Part shown: positions 10,062-19,686 of the stretch, piece after piece
Numbering within the stretch: position 1 is the first letter of the stretch
How the letters are laid out: each line of letters starts with the position of its first letter
From: Kalymmatonema hyalinum WJT4-NPBG1
GTDB taxonomy: Bacteria > Cyanobacteriota > Cyanobacteriia > Cyanobacteriales > Nostocaceae
Length of the DNA stretch: 64,000 nucleotides
Direction: 5' to 3'
NCBI GenBank assembly: GCA_019359075.1
Contig: JAHHIB010000013.1
Location: 42,112-106,111 of the forward strand
Translations under genes and position numbers: made by a program
The notes under the pieces: generated by a model
Told to the model about the DNA's origin: nothing
What the model saw: the letters and a program-made list of their open reading frames with translations, nothing else
Databases searched by the model: none

Positions 10062-10434
10062 GATAATTACTACAATTTGCTTTCAATTCATCAATTTCTT
10101 TTACTTTTGTTAATTTTCCTAACTTAAAGCTTCTTATATGTTAGAAATTAAAACTATTTATTACGCAATTTTTCTAATCATCTAAAATAATTTTTAAAAT
10201 AATTTTTAACGCCTTCAAGAATTGAGCCGTTTTTACCTGTAATATCAAATTCGTTTAATTATTTACACTGCTGATTCTATCATTAAACCAGAAATCTTCG
10301 GGTCAGCATTGCCTACAAAAGTGAGCAATGCCCACCTAACACAAAACCACTATATCATTCAAAACTCTCCGCGTTCCCGTGTCTGCCCATCTCCCTTGTC
10401 TTCTTCGGTCAATCTTAACCAGATAAATTGCACG
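10062..10434. other. Gene-free spacer with a short palindromic repeat
   Basis: 373 bp upstream of the PAS/GAF kinase. It is AT-rich apart from a short imperfect inverted repeat at about 10308-10340, where GCATTGCCTAC faces GAGCAATGCCCAC. A related GTGGGCATTGC string occurs at about 53319. No ORF was seen. Confidence 0.5.
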
Positions 10435-12339
10435 TTATTTAATCTGCGATCCTTCTAATTTTTGTCTGAGTTGTGTCCGATCTAGCCTATTAAGAATACG
10501 GGTTATCAGTTCTTGTTCCACTATTGGCTTACGCAGATAATCATCAGCTCCTGCCGCATAGACTTGACGCACTATTTTTGCATCGGAATGGACAGAGAGA
10601 AACAGCACGGGTAAATAACTCCAACGGCTGTCGGTGCGGACTACTTGGCATAGTTCAATGCCATTAAAATTTGGCATTTCAATGTCTAAAATCAGTAACT
10701 CGGGGCTAAAAGTTTCTAATTCCTTCCAAAAATGTTGAGGCTGTTGCAGTGTAGTGACTTGAAATCCTAAAGGTAAAAGCAACGATTTCGCATGATTTAG
10801 CACAATGGGGTCATCATCTACAACCATAATTTTAGCTTCATGAGTAGCAGCAGACTGATTCAGTGATTTCCTGACAACAGAAAGCACCTCATCCACAGGC
10901 GTAGTTTTGTGGAGAAAGGTATGTGCCCCCAGACGAGCAGCTTCTACCCGACAACGAAATTGATTTGATGCGGTAAAAATTACAACAGGTATTTTAGGAT
11001 TATTCTGGGTAATTTCTGATAAAAACTTTAAACCATTTTCCTGTGAGTTGGAAAAAGTCAAGTCTAGTAAAATCACATTGGGAGAGTATGAGGCAAGTAC
11101 GCTTTTTGCCGTCGTCAAGTCTGTAGCTACGTCTACCTGTAAGCCCCAAGCTGCGGCATCTAATTTGATTCGTTCTGTTAGGATGGTGTCATCATCAATG
11201 ATCAGCAGTCGCGGCAATGATAGTTTAGAGGTTGCAAGGCTAGCAGTTTGAGATGGCTGCTGCTGCAATATTTTTTGCAGTGATATTATTAATTTCTCCA
11301 ATCTCTCCAACTGCCAAACTGGGTACTGCTGCCAACTCATTAAACTTTGTAGCAACGCTTCGATTTGCCGTGCTAGTTTTGAACCTTCATGAAAGCCGTA
11401 ACAGCCTAAAGTACCAGCTAAGCGGTGAGCCTCTGTGTGTGCTAGCTTAAGCAGATAGCTGTCTGGGTTTCCGCTGGATAAGTGTGCTAGCACTTGCTCA
11501 AATAACTGCAACTGTTCCTGTAGACGGCTCCCTTTAAACTCTTCCCACATCTTTTTGACGAGAACTATAACTTCTGCTTTGGCTTCGCGCTTTTGCGAAA
11601 ACTCAGTAGATGATAGGGTTCTGCGCTTATTCTGCTTCTTTGAGTCTTGTCTACTAGTGGCGTTTTCATCTTTTCGGAGCCGATAGCCCAATCCGTAAAG
11701 TGTCTCAATCAAATCTTCGGTCATTCCCACTGCTTTTAACTTTTGCCGCAGACCTTTAATTTGGGTTGTCACAGCTTCTTCTCCAGGAGATTCAGAGGAT
11801 AACCAAATGCTGTCGAGCAAAGCACTGCGAGTGAAGATTCTGCTGGGATTTCGCAAGAAAAGCTCTAATAAACTATGCTCTTTGGGGGTGAGGTGCAAAC
11901 TCTCGCCGTTATAGGTGACAACTCTTGTATTGGTGTCTAGAGACAAGTTTTCCCAACTCAATATTGTAGGTAAGATCACCTTTGCCCGCCGCTGTAACGC
12001 TTTCATCCGAGCTACTAACTCTGACAGATCAATAGGCTTGGTTATGTAATCATCCGCACCCGCTTCCATACCTGTAACGCGAAGGCTGATACTATCATTT
12101 GCAGTCAGCATCAGAATGGGCATATGATAACCTTCTAGACGGAGTTGCCGACAAAGGCTAATGCCATCGATCTTAGGAAGCATCAGATCTAGCAAAAGCA
12201 GGTCATATTCAAACATCTTTGCCAACTCCAGCCCACTTTGACCATCTTTTGCAGTCTCAATGTGGTAGTTGTATGCCTTGAGTGCTTTTTCAAGCAATAA
12301 AGCATTAAACTCATCATCTTCTACCAAAAGAATTTTCAT
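10435..12339 (-). CDS. Composite response regulator: REC-winged helix-Hpt-REC-REC
   Basis: 634 residues. Receiver 1 (about 1-118) has phospho-acceptor D51 in LLLLDLMLPKIDG. An OmpR/PhoB-type winged helix follows (about 128-222, ending LIETLYGLGYRLR). A linker leads to an Hpt-like domain (about 265-355) with H305 in EAHRLAGTLG. Receiver 2 (about 376-492) has D426 and receiver 3 (about 503-625) has D552 in LLILDIEMPNFNG. The protein therefore combines DNA binding with a phosphorelay module and three receivers. In known cyanobacterial proteins of this layout the kinase is encoded nearby; the PAS/GAF kinase directly downstream (373 bp gap) is the likely partner. DNA targets are unknown. Confidence 0.92.
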   Translation of the reverse strand: MKILLVEDDEFNALLLEKALKAYNYHIETAKDGQSGLELAKMFEYDLLLLDLMLPKIDGISLCRQLRLEGYHMPILMLTANDSISLRVTGMEAGADDYITKPIDLSELVARMKALQRRAKVILPTILSWENLSLDTNTRVVTYNGESLHLTPKEHSLLELFLRNPSRIFTRSALLDSIWLSSESPGEEAVTTQIKGLRQKLKAVGMTEDLIETLYGLGYRLRKDENATSRQDSKKQNKRRTLSSTEFSQKREAKAEVIVLVKKMWEEFKGSRLQEQLQLFEQVLAHLSSGNPDSYLLKLAHTEAHRLAGTLGCYGFHEGSKLARQIEALLQSLMSWQQYPVWQLERLEKLIISLQKILQQQPSQTASLATSKLSLPRLLIIDDDTILTERIKLDAAAWGLQVDVATDLTTAKSVLASYSPNVILLDLTFSNSQENGLKFLSEITQNNPKIPVVIFTASNQFRCRVEAARLGAHTFLHKTTPVDEVLSVVRKSLNQSAATHEAKIMVVDDDPIVLNHAKSLLLPLGFQVTTLQQPQHFWKELETFSPELLILDIEMPNFNGIELCQVVRTDSRWSYLPVLFLSVHSDAKIVRQVYAAGADDYLRKPIVEQELITRILNRLDRTQLRQKLEGSQIK

Positions 12340-13108
12340 CTAAAATTCTCCCCTTTTGAGACATTCATGCCTGCTGTATTGATTTTATAAATTCTTGATA
12401 AGTAGGATAGTGGTAGTGCCAAAACGAGAGCAGCCTGTGTTATGCTCAAATATCCTTTGCAGTGGTTGATCCCTACATTTTCTCATTCTAAATATGCGCG
12501 CTGCAATTTTGCGCCCGCTTGAACAGCAGAAGGTAATATCTTTATACATCTGATGAAAACACACTTTTAAGTTGTATTTGTATAGAGAGTCACCCTGAAT
12601 ATCTCTAACTGCCAAGTTCTTGAACTAGTCGTAAAGTACAAGAAGTTGAGTTTTGGCTACCAGAAATCCAGTATATCTAGAATAGTAGAAATTTTTTTTA
12701 AATCTATCCAAGATTAAGCGAGTAGTTTCCAAAATTGGTCAAAAATCTATAAAGAGTATGGCAATGAAAAAAAAAGAATGTTAAAAACCGTAGTTGTCAA
12801 GTCTAAATTTTTACAACCACTTACTTGTTATTTAGTAAAGAGCAACACTCATTCTTGCTATTTTTTTGTAAAATTTTATACTTAATTGCGTTTGCGATCA
12901 TTTTTTGTAAAAATTTTTCTATTAAGAAAATATAAAAATATTGAGTTAACAGTAAACAGTTATAATTATCATTTGTATTTACATTTGCAAAATCAATATT
13001 AAGCTAATAAATTGATTTGTGGAGAAATTCCAAAAATCCTTAGCAAAGAAACTAACTGATAACTGAACACTGCTAAAAAAGCACTTGAACGATATGTAAT
13101 AACTAACT
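12340..13108. other. 769-bp AT-rich intergenic region between divergent genes
   Basis: This gap separates the divergently transcribed composite regulator (minus) and the VOC protein (plus), so it must hold promoters in both directions. It is very AT-rich from about 12650 on, with several A and T runs. A 76-codon frame at 12385-12615 on the minus strand shows no recognisable features. No repeat element or RNA gene was identified. Confidence 0.5.
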
Positions 13109-14140
13109 ATGAATCAGGGGCAACAAACGGCTATTGAAGGCATCTACGAGGTGTGTATTGGCGTCAAAGAGCCAATTTCTGCTATTCAGTATTGGGAACT
13201 ATTTGGCTACCGCGTTGGTCAAGTAGGTGAATTATCACAAGCCGCAGCTTACCAATTATATGGAGTCAATTCATCTTTACGTTCGATTCGCCTTTACCAC
13301 CAGTATACAGATCATGGTTTGCTTCGTCTGATGATTTGGCAAAATCCTACTAATGAGGGATTAGGGATGGGGTCGATGAAAGTGAAGGGAAATCGCTGGG
13401 CAACGACCTTAACGGATGATGTGTTAAACATCTTAAATCATGTGGAGGAGGCAAAAGCAGCAGGTTGGGCGATTAGACATACACACCCTCACTGGGAAGT
13501 TATTTACAACAAGGAAAAGAAAAACCGTCCCTTTATCGAACCAGCGATCGGTGTGCGAGAAATGGTTTTCTTGCAACCCTTAACGCGACAGGTTTTCTTT
13601 CAGAGATTTGGTTATACTCTGCCACATTACGGAAACATCAACAAAAATTCTACCCTCAAGACCAGCCAGTTTACGCATATGGGCATGGTCATTCAGGATG
13701 ACAGCAAAGAAACTCTAAAGTTTTATGACGAAGTTTTGGGTTTGCTACGCGTGCGTGACGATGTAGAAACAAGCTACGAGTCTTCTTTAGCAGGTCGAGA
13801 GATTTTTGACCTCCAACCAGGGGAAAAGTTTTCTCTCACCGCCTTTGATGACCCCAGATCTTCAACAACAAACGTGTTTGCAGCGCGTTCCGGTAGACTT
13901 TACATCATTCGCTTTCCTGATTTTATCAAGTTAAATTCCCAGTTTGAAGCCGCGCAACCAGGTTCCTTGGGAGTTTGTCTTTACACTTACCGGGTACGAG
14001 GACTAGATCTGTACTGCGATCGCATTAAGGCTAGTCCCGTGCAAAAGTATACACACATAGTTGCCAACGAGTTTGGGGAGATGAGTTTCTCCTTCGTTGC
14101 ACCAGATGGCTATTTTTGGACGTTGTTAGAAGCTGTATAA
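13109..14140 (+). CDS. Tandem-VOC (glyoxalase/bleomycin-resistance fold) protein
   Basis: 343 residues with two vicinal-oxygen-chelate modules. The first (about 8-170) starts GIYEVCIGVKEPISAIQYWE and the second (about 185-340) carries TSQFTHMGMVIQD followed by TLKFYDEVLGLLRVRDDVET, a classic VOC start. His, Glu and Gln residues that could chelate a metal are present (for example FTHMG and FSFVAPDG), but I cannot assign the set with confidence. Related proteins include ring-cleavage dioxygenases and glyoxalases, so the substrate is unknown. There is no signal peptide; the protein should be cytoplasmic. It is followed 53 bp later by a SanA-like gene, which could be co-transcribed. Confidence 0.75.
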   Translation: MNQGQQTAIEGIYEVCIGVKEPISAIQYWELFGYRVGQVGELSQAAAYQLYGVNSSLRSIRLYHQYTDHGLLRLMIWQNPTNEGLGMGSMKVKGNRWATTLTDDVLNILNHVEEAKAAGWAIRHTHPHWEVIYNKEKKNRPFIEPAIGVREMVFLQPLTRQVFFQRFGYTLPHYGNINKNSTLKTSQFTHMGMVIQDDSKETLKFYDEVLGLLRVRDDVETSYESSLAGREIFDLQPGEKFSLTAFDDPRSSTTNVFAARSGRLYIIRFPDFIKLNSQFEAAQPGSLGVCLYTYRVRGLDLYCDRIKASPVQKYTHIVANEFGEMSFSFVAPDGYFWTLLEAV

Positions 14141-14193
14141 AGTTGTTAAAACGGAGATGAAGTGTTGTAAATTTACATTCGGAGATATTAACA

Positions 14194-14799
14194 ATGCCCA
14201 GTTACCAAACTAAAATACAATGGCTAGCTTTGGTTGTACTTGGGATTGTGTCTGCACTCCTACTGGTAGTCGCAATCACAGCATTCAGAATATACTTTTA
14301 CGGCAGCGCTAACCGTATTGTCAAAGCTGATGCTGCAATAGTTTTGGGAGCAGCAGTTTGGGGAGACGAACCATCTCCAGTTTTCAGAGAAAGAATTAAC
14401 CACGCAATAAACCTTTACAAAAGAGGAATTGTCCGCAGCATTATTTTCACAGGTGGCGTTGGCAAAAACGATCATCTCGCTGAAGCCGTTGTCGGCAAAC
14501 GCTACGCAATGGCGCGTGGGGTAAAACCAAGCAATATTCTCATCGAAACAGAATCGCACACAACTCACCAAAACCTGGAGTATGCTCAGAAGGTGGCTTC
14601 TAAGTTTCATCAATCCAAGTTTCTCATTGTCAGTGATCCCCTGCATCTGAAGCGAGCCGTGTTAATGGCACAAGACTTGGGAATGGATGCCTATCCATCC
14701 CCTACACCCACCACTCGCTACCGCAGTTTCAAAAGCCAGTTTGATTTTCTGATGCGAGAGACATATTTTTACTTTGTCTACCTCGTGTTAAAGTACTGA
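14194..14799 (+). CDS. SanA/YdcF-like DUF218 membrane protein
   Basis: 201 residues with one N-terminal membrane helix (about 9-31) and a DUF218 domain outside: ADAAIVLGAAVWGDEPSPVF, then IIFTGGVG, ILIETESHTTHQNL and FLIVSDPLHLKRA. This is the SanA/vancomycin-exclusion branch of the family, linked in enterobacteria to envelope barrier function. A ribosome-binding site GGAGAT lies 9 bases before the ATG. A second, more divergent DUF218 protein is encoded at 36137-36826. The catalytic activity of the family is not established; a cell-envelope role is inferred. Confidence 0.85.
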   Translation: MPSYQTKIQWLALVVLGIVSALLLVVAITAFRIYFYGSANRIVKADAAIVLGAAVWGDEPSPVFRERINHAINLYKRGIVRSIIFTGGVGKNDHLAEAVVGKRYAMARGVKPSNILIETESHTTHQNLEYAQKVASKFHQSKFLIVSDPLHLKRAVLMAQDLGMDAYPSPTPTTRYRSFKSQFDFLMRETYFYFVYLVLKY

Positions 14800-14910
14800 C
14801 CAAGAACTCAGAACTCAGAAGTCAGAATGTAGAATTTAGAGTTCAACTCATGCTCATTTTGTCTTTGCTCTGTGTTCTCTCTTGCCTGGTGCGGTTGCGC
14901 ATAATATATT

Positions 14911-15036
14911 TCTTGCAAAAGTCATATAACGATATTTAGAACCACAGATTAACATAGATGCACACAGATAATTAACTACTGTTAATCTGGTGCATCTGTG
15001 GTTTGATTTTCATGACTCTTGACTTTTGCAAGAGCC
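14911..15036. repeat. Nested inverted-repeat element between convergent genes
   Basis: The outer arms are CTTGCAAAAGTCAT on the left and ATGACTCTTGACTTTTGCAAG on the right. Inside them sits a second palindrome (about 14940-15003) with arms around AACCACAGAT and ATCTGTGGTT. The outer arm motif recurs at 41457-41582 and the inner one at 23641-23701 and about 15978-16010. It lies between convergent stops and could act as a bidirectional terminator, but it looks like a dispersed MITE-like repeat. Confidence 0.65.
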
Positions 15037-15048
15037 TTAATGAGAAAA

Positions 15049-15864
15049 TTAAATCTCCTCCGCTTCTGGTAGCGGAAAGGTTTCAGCAGCTAAGTAAGCA
15101 TCAAAGTGCTGTTGGAAGTAAAGCCAAGAAGTCATATCTTCCAAATCAAGAAACGATTTAGGTGCATTCTTGTACAAAGGAACGCGCGTATTGATTTCAT
15201 CTTGCAGCAATTGCGGCAACTCGCTAAAGCCATTCACTTTGCTTCCATAAGCACTGTAGATCAGATGACCGAGGCGTGCGCCCATCTTCATCCAAGGAAG
15301 CCATTGACCAATTCTATCCCAACTCAGCTTGAGTTCAGTCACACTCTTGAGTTCAGAGTTGAATAAATCTGCGGTTGGAACAGTTAATTTAAACAACTCT
15401 GCCGCTTGATAAATGCTGTGTGGGCTATATTCAGCAAACTTGGGATTTTCCCCCAGAGGATTGGGGTAGGTGGGAAATATATCAAACACGAAGGTTGTAC
15501 TGTCTCCTTCTACAGGTGCGGGAAACTTGCTTTTAAAATGACCCTGCACAGGATTATTGGCGACGTGTACCACTGGGACTGTTTCTCCTGTCCAAGGATT
15601 ATCCCACTTATGCAAAATGTCACTTGTTTCTGGGTTGAGGTAATAAGTGAGTTCCCTAGAGGTAAAATCCCAGCTACCCTCTCCTGTAGGAATACACCTA
15701 CTCACGCTCATACCGACAATTTTAAATAAGAGTTTTTTCTTTTCACCTGGGAGAAAAGCGTAAATATTGCCTTTCCAGACGAGAAAGGTTGATTCGTTGG
15801 GGTCTAGGGATGAACGAGTTTTCACCCAGTGCTGGGCATCAAATTCTTTGATTTGTGCGACCAT
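15049..15864 (-). CDS. DUF1838 family protein
   Basis: 271 residues, soluble, no signal peptide at the annotated start. The pattern FLVWKGNIYAFLPGEKKKLL, SRCIPTGEGSWDFTSRE and LTYYLNPETSDILHKWDNPW matches the DUF1838 family as I remember it, whose members often sit in short-chain dehydrogenase or uncharacterised contexts. The rest is rich in aromatic residues and ends in an acidic tail (PEAEEI). The family has no established function. The gene stands alone, with repeat elements on both sides (14911-15036 and about 15978-16010). Confidence 0.7.
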   Translation of the reverse strand: MVAQIKEFDAQHWVKTRSSLDPNESTFLVWKGNIYAFLPGEKKKLLFKIVGMSVSRCIPTGEGSWDFTSRELTYYLNPETSDILHKWDNPWTGETVPVVHVANNPVQGHFKSKFPAPVEGDSTTFVFDIFPTYPNPLGENPKFAEYSPHSIYQAAELFKLTVPTADLFNSELKSVTELKLSWDRIGQWLPWMKMGARLGHLIYSAYGSKVNGFSELPQLLQDEINTRVPLYKNAPKSFLDLEDMTSWLYFQQHFDAYLAAETFPLPEAEEI

Positions 15865-16042
15865 CTACAGCATCCTTGGTTTGTGAGTGAGGGAAAAATA
15901 CCTTTTGAACCAGGGGTAATTTAGCAGCAGCTACCAATTTACACTAGATTTCGGTCAAAAATGCGGTTTAGGGCTATTTGGAACCGCAGATGCACGCAGA
16001 TAAACACAGAACAATTTATCGCACGTTGATTTGACCCCATCC

Positions 16043-17230
16043 CTAGGTAGGTTCTTCTAGTTGATTGTCAAGACGGCGAAATAAATATACCCATATTGGC
16101 AGCGAACTGTTAATCGCGATCAGCCGCACTAAATGACCTGCTGTGACAATTTCAACATTATGATGCAATGTTAGGGCAACTAAAATCATTTCTGCTGAAC
16201 CTCCGGGTGCTGTTACTAACAAACATGTTAACCAGTCCCAGGAAGTTAATTCCATAGCAAGGATGGTGGCGAGTCCCCCTGCAACAAGGGTCATTCCTAC
16301 AGACATCAAGGCGTAGACTATACTCCTTTTCCCAAAAGTGGGTTTGTCACCCCAATACTCACCGATGGTAATTCCCAAGAGCATTTGACCTACTATGTTG
16401 ACTAAAGGCGGCAAGATAAAGTTAATATCACCTATAAAAGGCAGCCAATGCAGCAAGGGATTAAACGCGATACCAGCAACTATTGCACCGAAAAATTCAC
16501 CCGCGGGAATTTTGAGTAATACAGCAAGATATACTCCTAAGGAGGCAAATAGTAATGCCAATAATAGCAATCCTAATTGGGATGGGTCGAAACTGAATAA
16601 GACAGTTTTAATGGCAAGTGTTTGCGGGTAAACTTGATGACCCGATAAGACTCTAACAACTAGGGGAATGAGAAAAACTACGCTCGTTACGCGAATCGCT
16701 TGTACGAGTGCTACAAGGGTAACATTTTTGTTGTAGTCTGCGGCGATCGCTGACATCATTCCTACACCGCCAGGAACTGTAGCCAACATTGCCGTTAAGA
16801 AATTCGTTTTGCTTAAGCGTGAGTAAATATAGCCAATCAGAGTGCCACACAGCAACAGGAAAAACGTAAGAAAAGCAAAAACAGGAAAACAAGAAGCAAC
16901 ATTAGCGAGATCAGCGTGGGCAACAGAAAAGCCGACATTCAGCCCAACAAGTGCCATTCCTGTCTTTCTGGCAGTTCGGTTAGGTTTAGGAGTATAGCCA
17001 CCCCAAACCCGATACGTCTGAAGTACCACTGTACCAGAGATAAGACCGCCAAATATCCAAGCAATTCCTCCAATGTGGAACCTTGCCAAGATTAAACCTA
17101 GGGGTAAGGCTAGAAGCATTTCCCACCCTAAGACAATCAACGGCTTGACAGATATTTGCTTAGCAACAATGACTTGCTCTTGAGTACTAACTTCTTTGGG
17201 AGTCGCTACGCTTAAGGTGTGATTCATCAA
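16043..17230 (-). CDS. AbrB-family integral membrane protein (PF05145 type)
   Basis: 395 residues with about ten hydrophobic segments in two homologous halves. Signature features are ATVPGGVGMMSAIAADY in the first half and VTAPGGSAEMILVALTLHHN in the second: the duplicated PGG loop of the AbrB membrane family. These proteins are often mislabelled as AbrB regulators or ammonia monooxygenases; they are membrane proteins of unsettled substrate. The start MMNHTLSV at 17230 has no alternative needed for the first helix. The gene is followed on the same strand by spacer only. Transport function is inferred from topology. Confidence 0.82.
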   Translation of the reverse strand: MMNHTLSVATPKEVSTQEQVIVAKQISVKPLIVLGWEMLLALPLGLILARFHIGGIAWIFGGLISGTVVLQTYRVWGGYTPKPNRTARKTGMALVGLNVGFSVAHADLANVASCFPVFAFLTFFLLLCGTLIGYIYSRLSKTNFLTAMLATVPGGVGMMSAIAADYNKNVTLVALVQAIRVTSVVFLIPLVVRVLSGHQVYPQTLAIKTVLFSFDPSQLGLLLLALLFASLGVYLAVLLKIPAGEFFGAIVAGIAFNPLLHWLPFIGDINFILPPLVNIVGQMLLGITIGEYWGDKPTFGKRSIVYALMSVGMTLVAGGLATILAMELTSWDWLTCLLVTAPGGSAEMILVALTLHHNVEIVTAGHLVRLIAINSSLPIWVYLFRRLDNQLEEPT

Positions 17231-17496
17231 TTTGCTTTTTTCAAATTAATTTACGATTTCCCCCAAGCTAGCGCGATCGCACAAAATACGCAGCGACTCA
17301 TTGACGTACATCTTAAGTAAATATAAAACTCTAACCTCCTACACATGAAATAAAAATCACGTCATACAGCAGAATTCCTGAGTCAGAAGTCAGAATATGC
17401 CCTCCCTTGCCCGCTGCGCTTACAGAAGTAAAAAGGGCTTAGTGTCTCGGCTTTTAGACAAGGTATTCTACTTCATTTACTTGCAATCTGCTGTAT

Positions 17497-17829
17497 CTAA
17501 TGGTATGTCAGAGGAGCATGATGAAGAACTTCTACATTTTGGATAGTGACTAATCCATCTCTGACCATTTCTCTGACTTGGGGTAAAAGTTCTGCAAGTG
17601 CTTCTTCGCGGTCAATCATTGTCACTACTATCGGCACGTCAGAGGACAACTCCCATAATTGAGAGGTGTGACAAGTTGTTTGTTTGCCAAACCCTGCGAT
17701 CGCTTGCGTCACCGTTGCACCAGCAATTCCCCGTTTTCGGGCAAGTCCAATTAAAGCTGCGTACAACGGTTGATGATACCAACGATCCGATTTCCCGATG
17801 TAGATTGTCAGCTGTTTCCAGACTGCCAT
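17497..17829 (-). CDS. DUF190 protein (PII/CutA-like fold)
   Basis: About 110 residues from the preferred ATG at 17829 (MAVWKQLTIYIGKSD); an upstream in-frame start at 17850 adds seven residues that do not look conserved. The DUF190 pattern is clear: LTIYIGKSDRWYHQPLYAAL, ARKRGIAGATV, GFGKQT and VPIVVTMID. The family adopts a ferredoxin-like fold related to PII and CutA and often sits beside ion or fluoride transporters (crcB). No crcB is visible here; the nearest transporter is the AbrB-family permease 266 bp upstream on the same strand. The ligand is unknown. Confidence 0.8.
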   Translation of the reverse strand: MAVWKQLTIYIGKSDRWYHQPLYAALIGLARKRGIAGATVTQAIAGFGKQTTCHTSQLWELSSDVPIVVTMIDREEALAELLPQVREMVRDGLVTIQNVEVLHHAPLTYH

Positions 17830-18047
17830 AACAATTATCAAACTCCCCAATCTGGCTATAGCTGCGCCTAACTAAATGCTCATCATTTTTAGTATTGCAC
17901 TGCTTGCCTTTGAGAAACTGTCTGTTAACAATTTGCCATTTTTAGCGGTTCTCATCCGCATAAAGGACAGGTACCCGCCTTTCAGGCGTCTACATCTGGT
18001 ACAGGCTGCCGTTCCTTAATTCTTTGATGTATTAGACCCAATTAAAA

Positions 18048-18186
18048 CAGTGAACAGTACCAGCCGCAGTGACGCCTGCGGGCTGGTGGGGGATTTAAAC
18101 CCGCCACCAACGCTTATGCCTACGGCACGTCTGACGACGAACGGTCCAATTGGTGTGGTGTTTCCCCCAACGATGAAACTGATAAC
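18048..18186 (-). repeat. Left copy of a 139-bp inverted repeat
   Basis: Its reverse complement matches 19687-19825 along the full 139 bp with only two differences seen by eye (C/T near one end and G/C in GGCGGGTTT versus GGCGCGTTT). It ends 54 bp from the stop of the coiled-coil gene at 18241. Confidence 0.92.
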
Positions 18187-18229
18187 TGATAACTGATAAC
18201 TGATAACTGATAACTGATAACTGATAACT
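18181..18229. repeat. Heptamer tandem repeat, GATAACT x7
   Basis: Seven perfect consecutive copies of GATAACT abut the inner end of the left 139-bp repeat. The right copy has only degenerate traces (AACAGTTACCAGTTATC near 19627), so the heptamer number differs between the two repeat copies. Confidence 0.92.
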
Positions 18230-18240
18230 GTTAAAAAGGC

Positions 18241-19125
18241 TTAGAGTAAAACTTTCACCAAATAATCGATTAAATAGTTAAAATACGCCCTCAACTCCAC
18301 ACCTGCTTCAGTTGAGACTTGCGCTGAATTTTCCCAATAGCTTATGTACTTATCTTGAATCAACTTGAATGCTTTCACATATGTCTCAACTGACGGCTGA
18401 TGGTGAGTGATGATTCCTTGATAAAGTAAACGGGCTTCAATTCCATTTTCCAAACAGCTTCCAAGCAGCTTTAAATATCTACCAAGGTTATGACGAAATA
18501 CTTCTCTTTGGGGATGTTGCAAACCCAATAACTCATCTGCTACTTCTTGTGCTAATTCTTCTCGATGAGCTAGTAGCCAAAATCCTGCTTCTAGACAAGC
18601 TGCTGATTGTGCGTCTAAGCTTGGCAGTGAGGTACTTAGCTGTTGGATCTGTGCTAGAGATTCTTGGAGTTTGTGCTGTTTGCCTTGAACATCTGCAAGG
18701 CTTGCTTTCCCCTCTGAACGCTTATTATCCTCTAGCTCGCGGATCAAATTTTCAACGCTTGGTTTGATGTTCTCAATAATGATATCTGTCTGCTCCTTCA
18801 GCACGTCCAGTACTTGCTGACGCAATTCGTACTCTAATAACCTGTCTAACCGATTTTTTGTACTATCTTGCAGAATGTTGAACTGGTGTTGTAACTGCCC
18901 AATTAGCCACTCCAGACGTTGTTCTGTGTTTGGTAAACCTTGATAGAAATGTCGTTCCAGAGAATCGACTCGTTTTTGCAGAGATTTGACAGATGCTCTA
19001 TTTAACCAAGGGCTGATGATAAATACTGCAAAGTCCTGCAAAATCTTGATAGACTTCTGCACAACTCCTACTTTGTTTATGTTTTGCGCCATTACACTTG
19101 TCCTCGGAGATGATGACTGATCCAT
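18241..19125 (-). CDS. Coiled-coil protein of unknown function between inverted repeats
   Basis: 294 residues from the first ATG, or 283 from the ATG at 19092, which has the better ribosome-binding site (GAGGA, eight bases upstream) and is my preferred start. After a moderately hydrophobic segment (ILQDFAVFIISPWL) comes a long helical, heptad-rich stretch (about 45-190, for example SLQKRVDSLERHF and LQESLAQIQQLST), then a mostly helical C-terminal domain. I recognise no family. It is flanked by the two arms of a 139-bp inverted repeat, so it lies on a potentially invertible or mobile segment. It has no same-strand neighbour close enough for an operon. Confidence 0.7.
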   Translation of the reverse strand: MDQSSSPRTSVMAQNINKVGVVQKSIKILQDFAVFIISPWLNRASVKSLQKRVDSLERHFYQGLPNTEQRLEWLIGQLQHQFNILQDSTKNRLDRLLEYELRQQVLDVLKEQTDIIIENIKPSVENLIRELEDNKRSEGKASLADVQGKQHKLQESLAQIQQLSTSLPSLDAQSAACLEAGFWLLAHREELAQEVADELLGLQHPQREVFRHNLGRYLKLLGSCLENGIEARLLYQGIITHHQPSVETYVKAFKLIQDKYISYWENSAQVSTEAGVELRAYFNYLIDYLVKVLL

Positions 19126-19686
19126 TCGATTCCCAGGGCATAGCCCATTTTTGGGTTATTGTCTAGAGCAGTCAAAAATACGACTTATATGCCAATAGTT
19201 CCTTCTTTCATGCTTAGAATGCTGTTATCCCAAGCAAATACAGTTCTCAACCTACTCATTCAAGCCTGTAACTAGCTATACTAGCCTAGTTGTCATAAAT
19301 ATCACGCAGCAATGATTGACTAATTTCTAAATATAAACTACCACCAGAAAATTTTCTACGTTTTAGGAAGAGAAAGAGAAATAAGTTTTAGCCTTTTTTT
19401 AGGAGAATACTTCTATTTTTTTGTTTTTTGGAGAATTTACTCAATTTTCTTGCATATTTGCCAATTTTACTCAGTCACCACTGTAGGAAATATCTACACA
19501 TAAACCTTTATTACTGATTTTTGTAATTTTGCTAAAAATTTTGTTTAGGACAGAATTTTTTGGATTTTGGCTCTGCCCATGTCCTGATGATGTTTAGTTA
19601 AACAACTGTAGGGATTGGCAGGATTTAACAGTTACCAGTTATCAAGTACCCGCAGTACCAGAGTTCGGCGAAGGCTCACTCGAGCC
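19126..19686. other. Gene-free spacer inside the inverted repeat
   Basis: About 560 bp, AT-rich, upstream of the coiled-coil gene. It must contain that gene's promoter. No ORF with protein-like features was seen; the last 60 bp are the degenerate flank of the right repeat. Confidence 0.45.

Noticed and set aside
12385..12615. 76-residue ORF on the minus strand
   Set aside because: No ribosome-binding site, no recognisable family, and Cys/Arg/Ile composition typical of chance frames.
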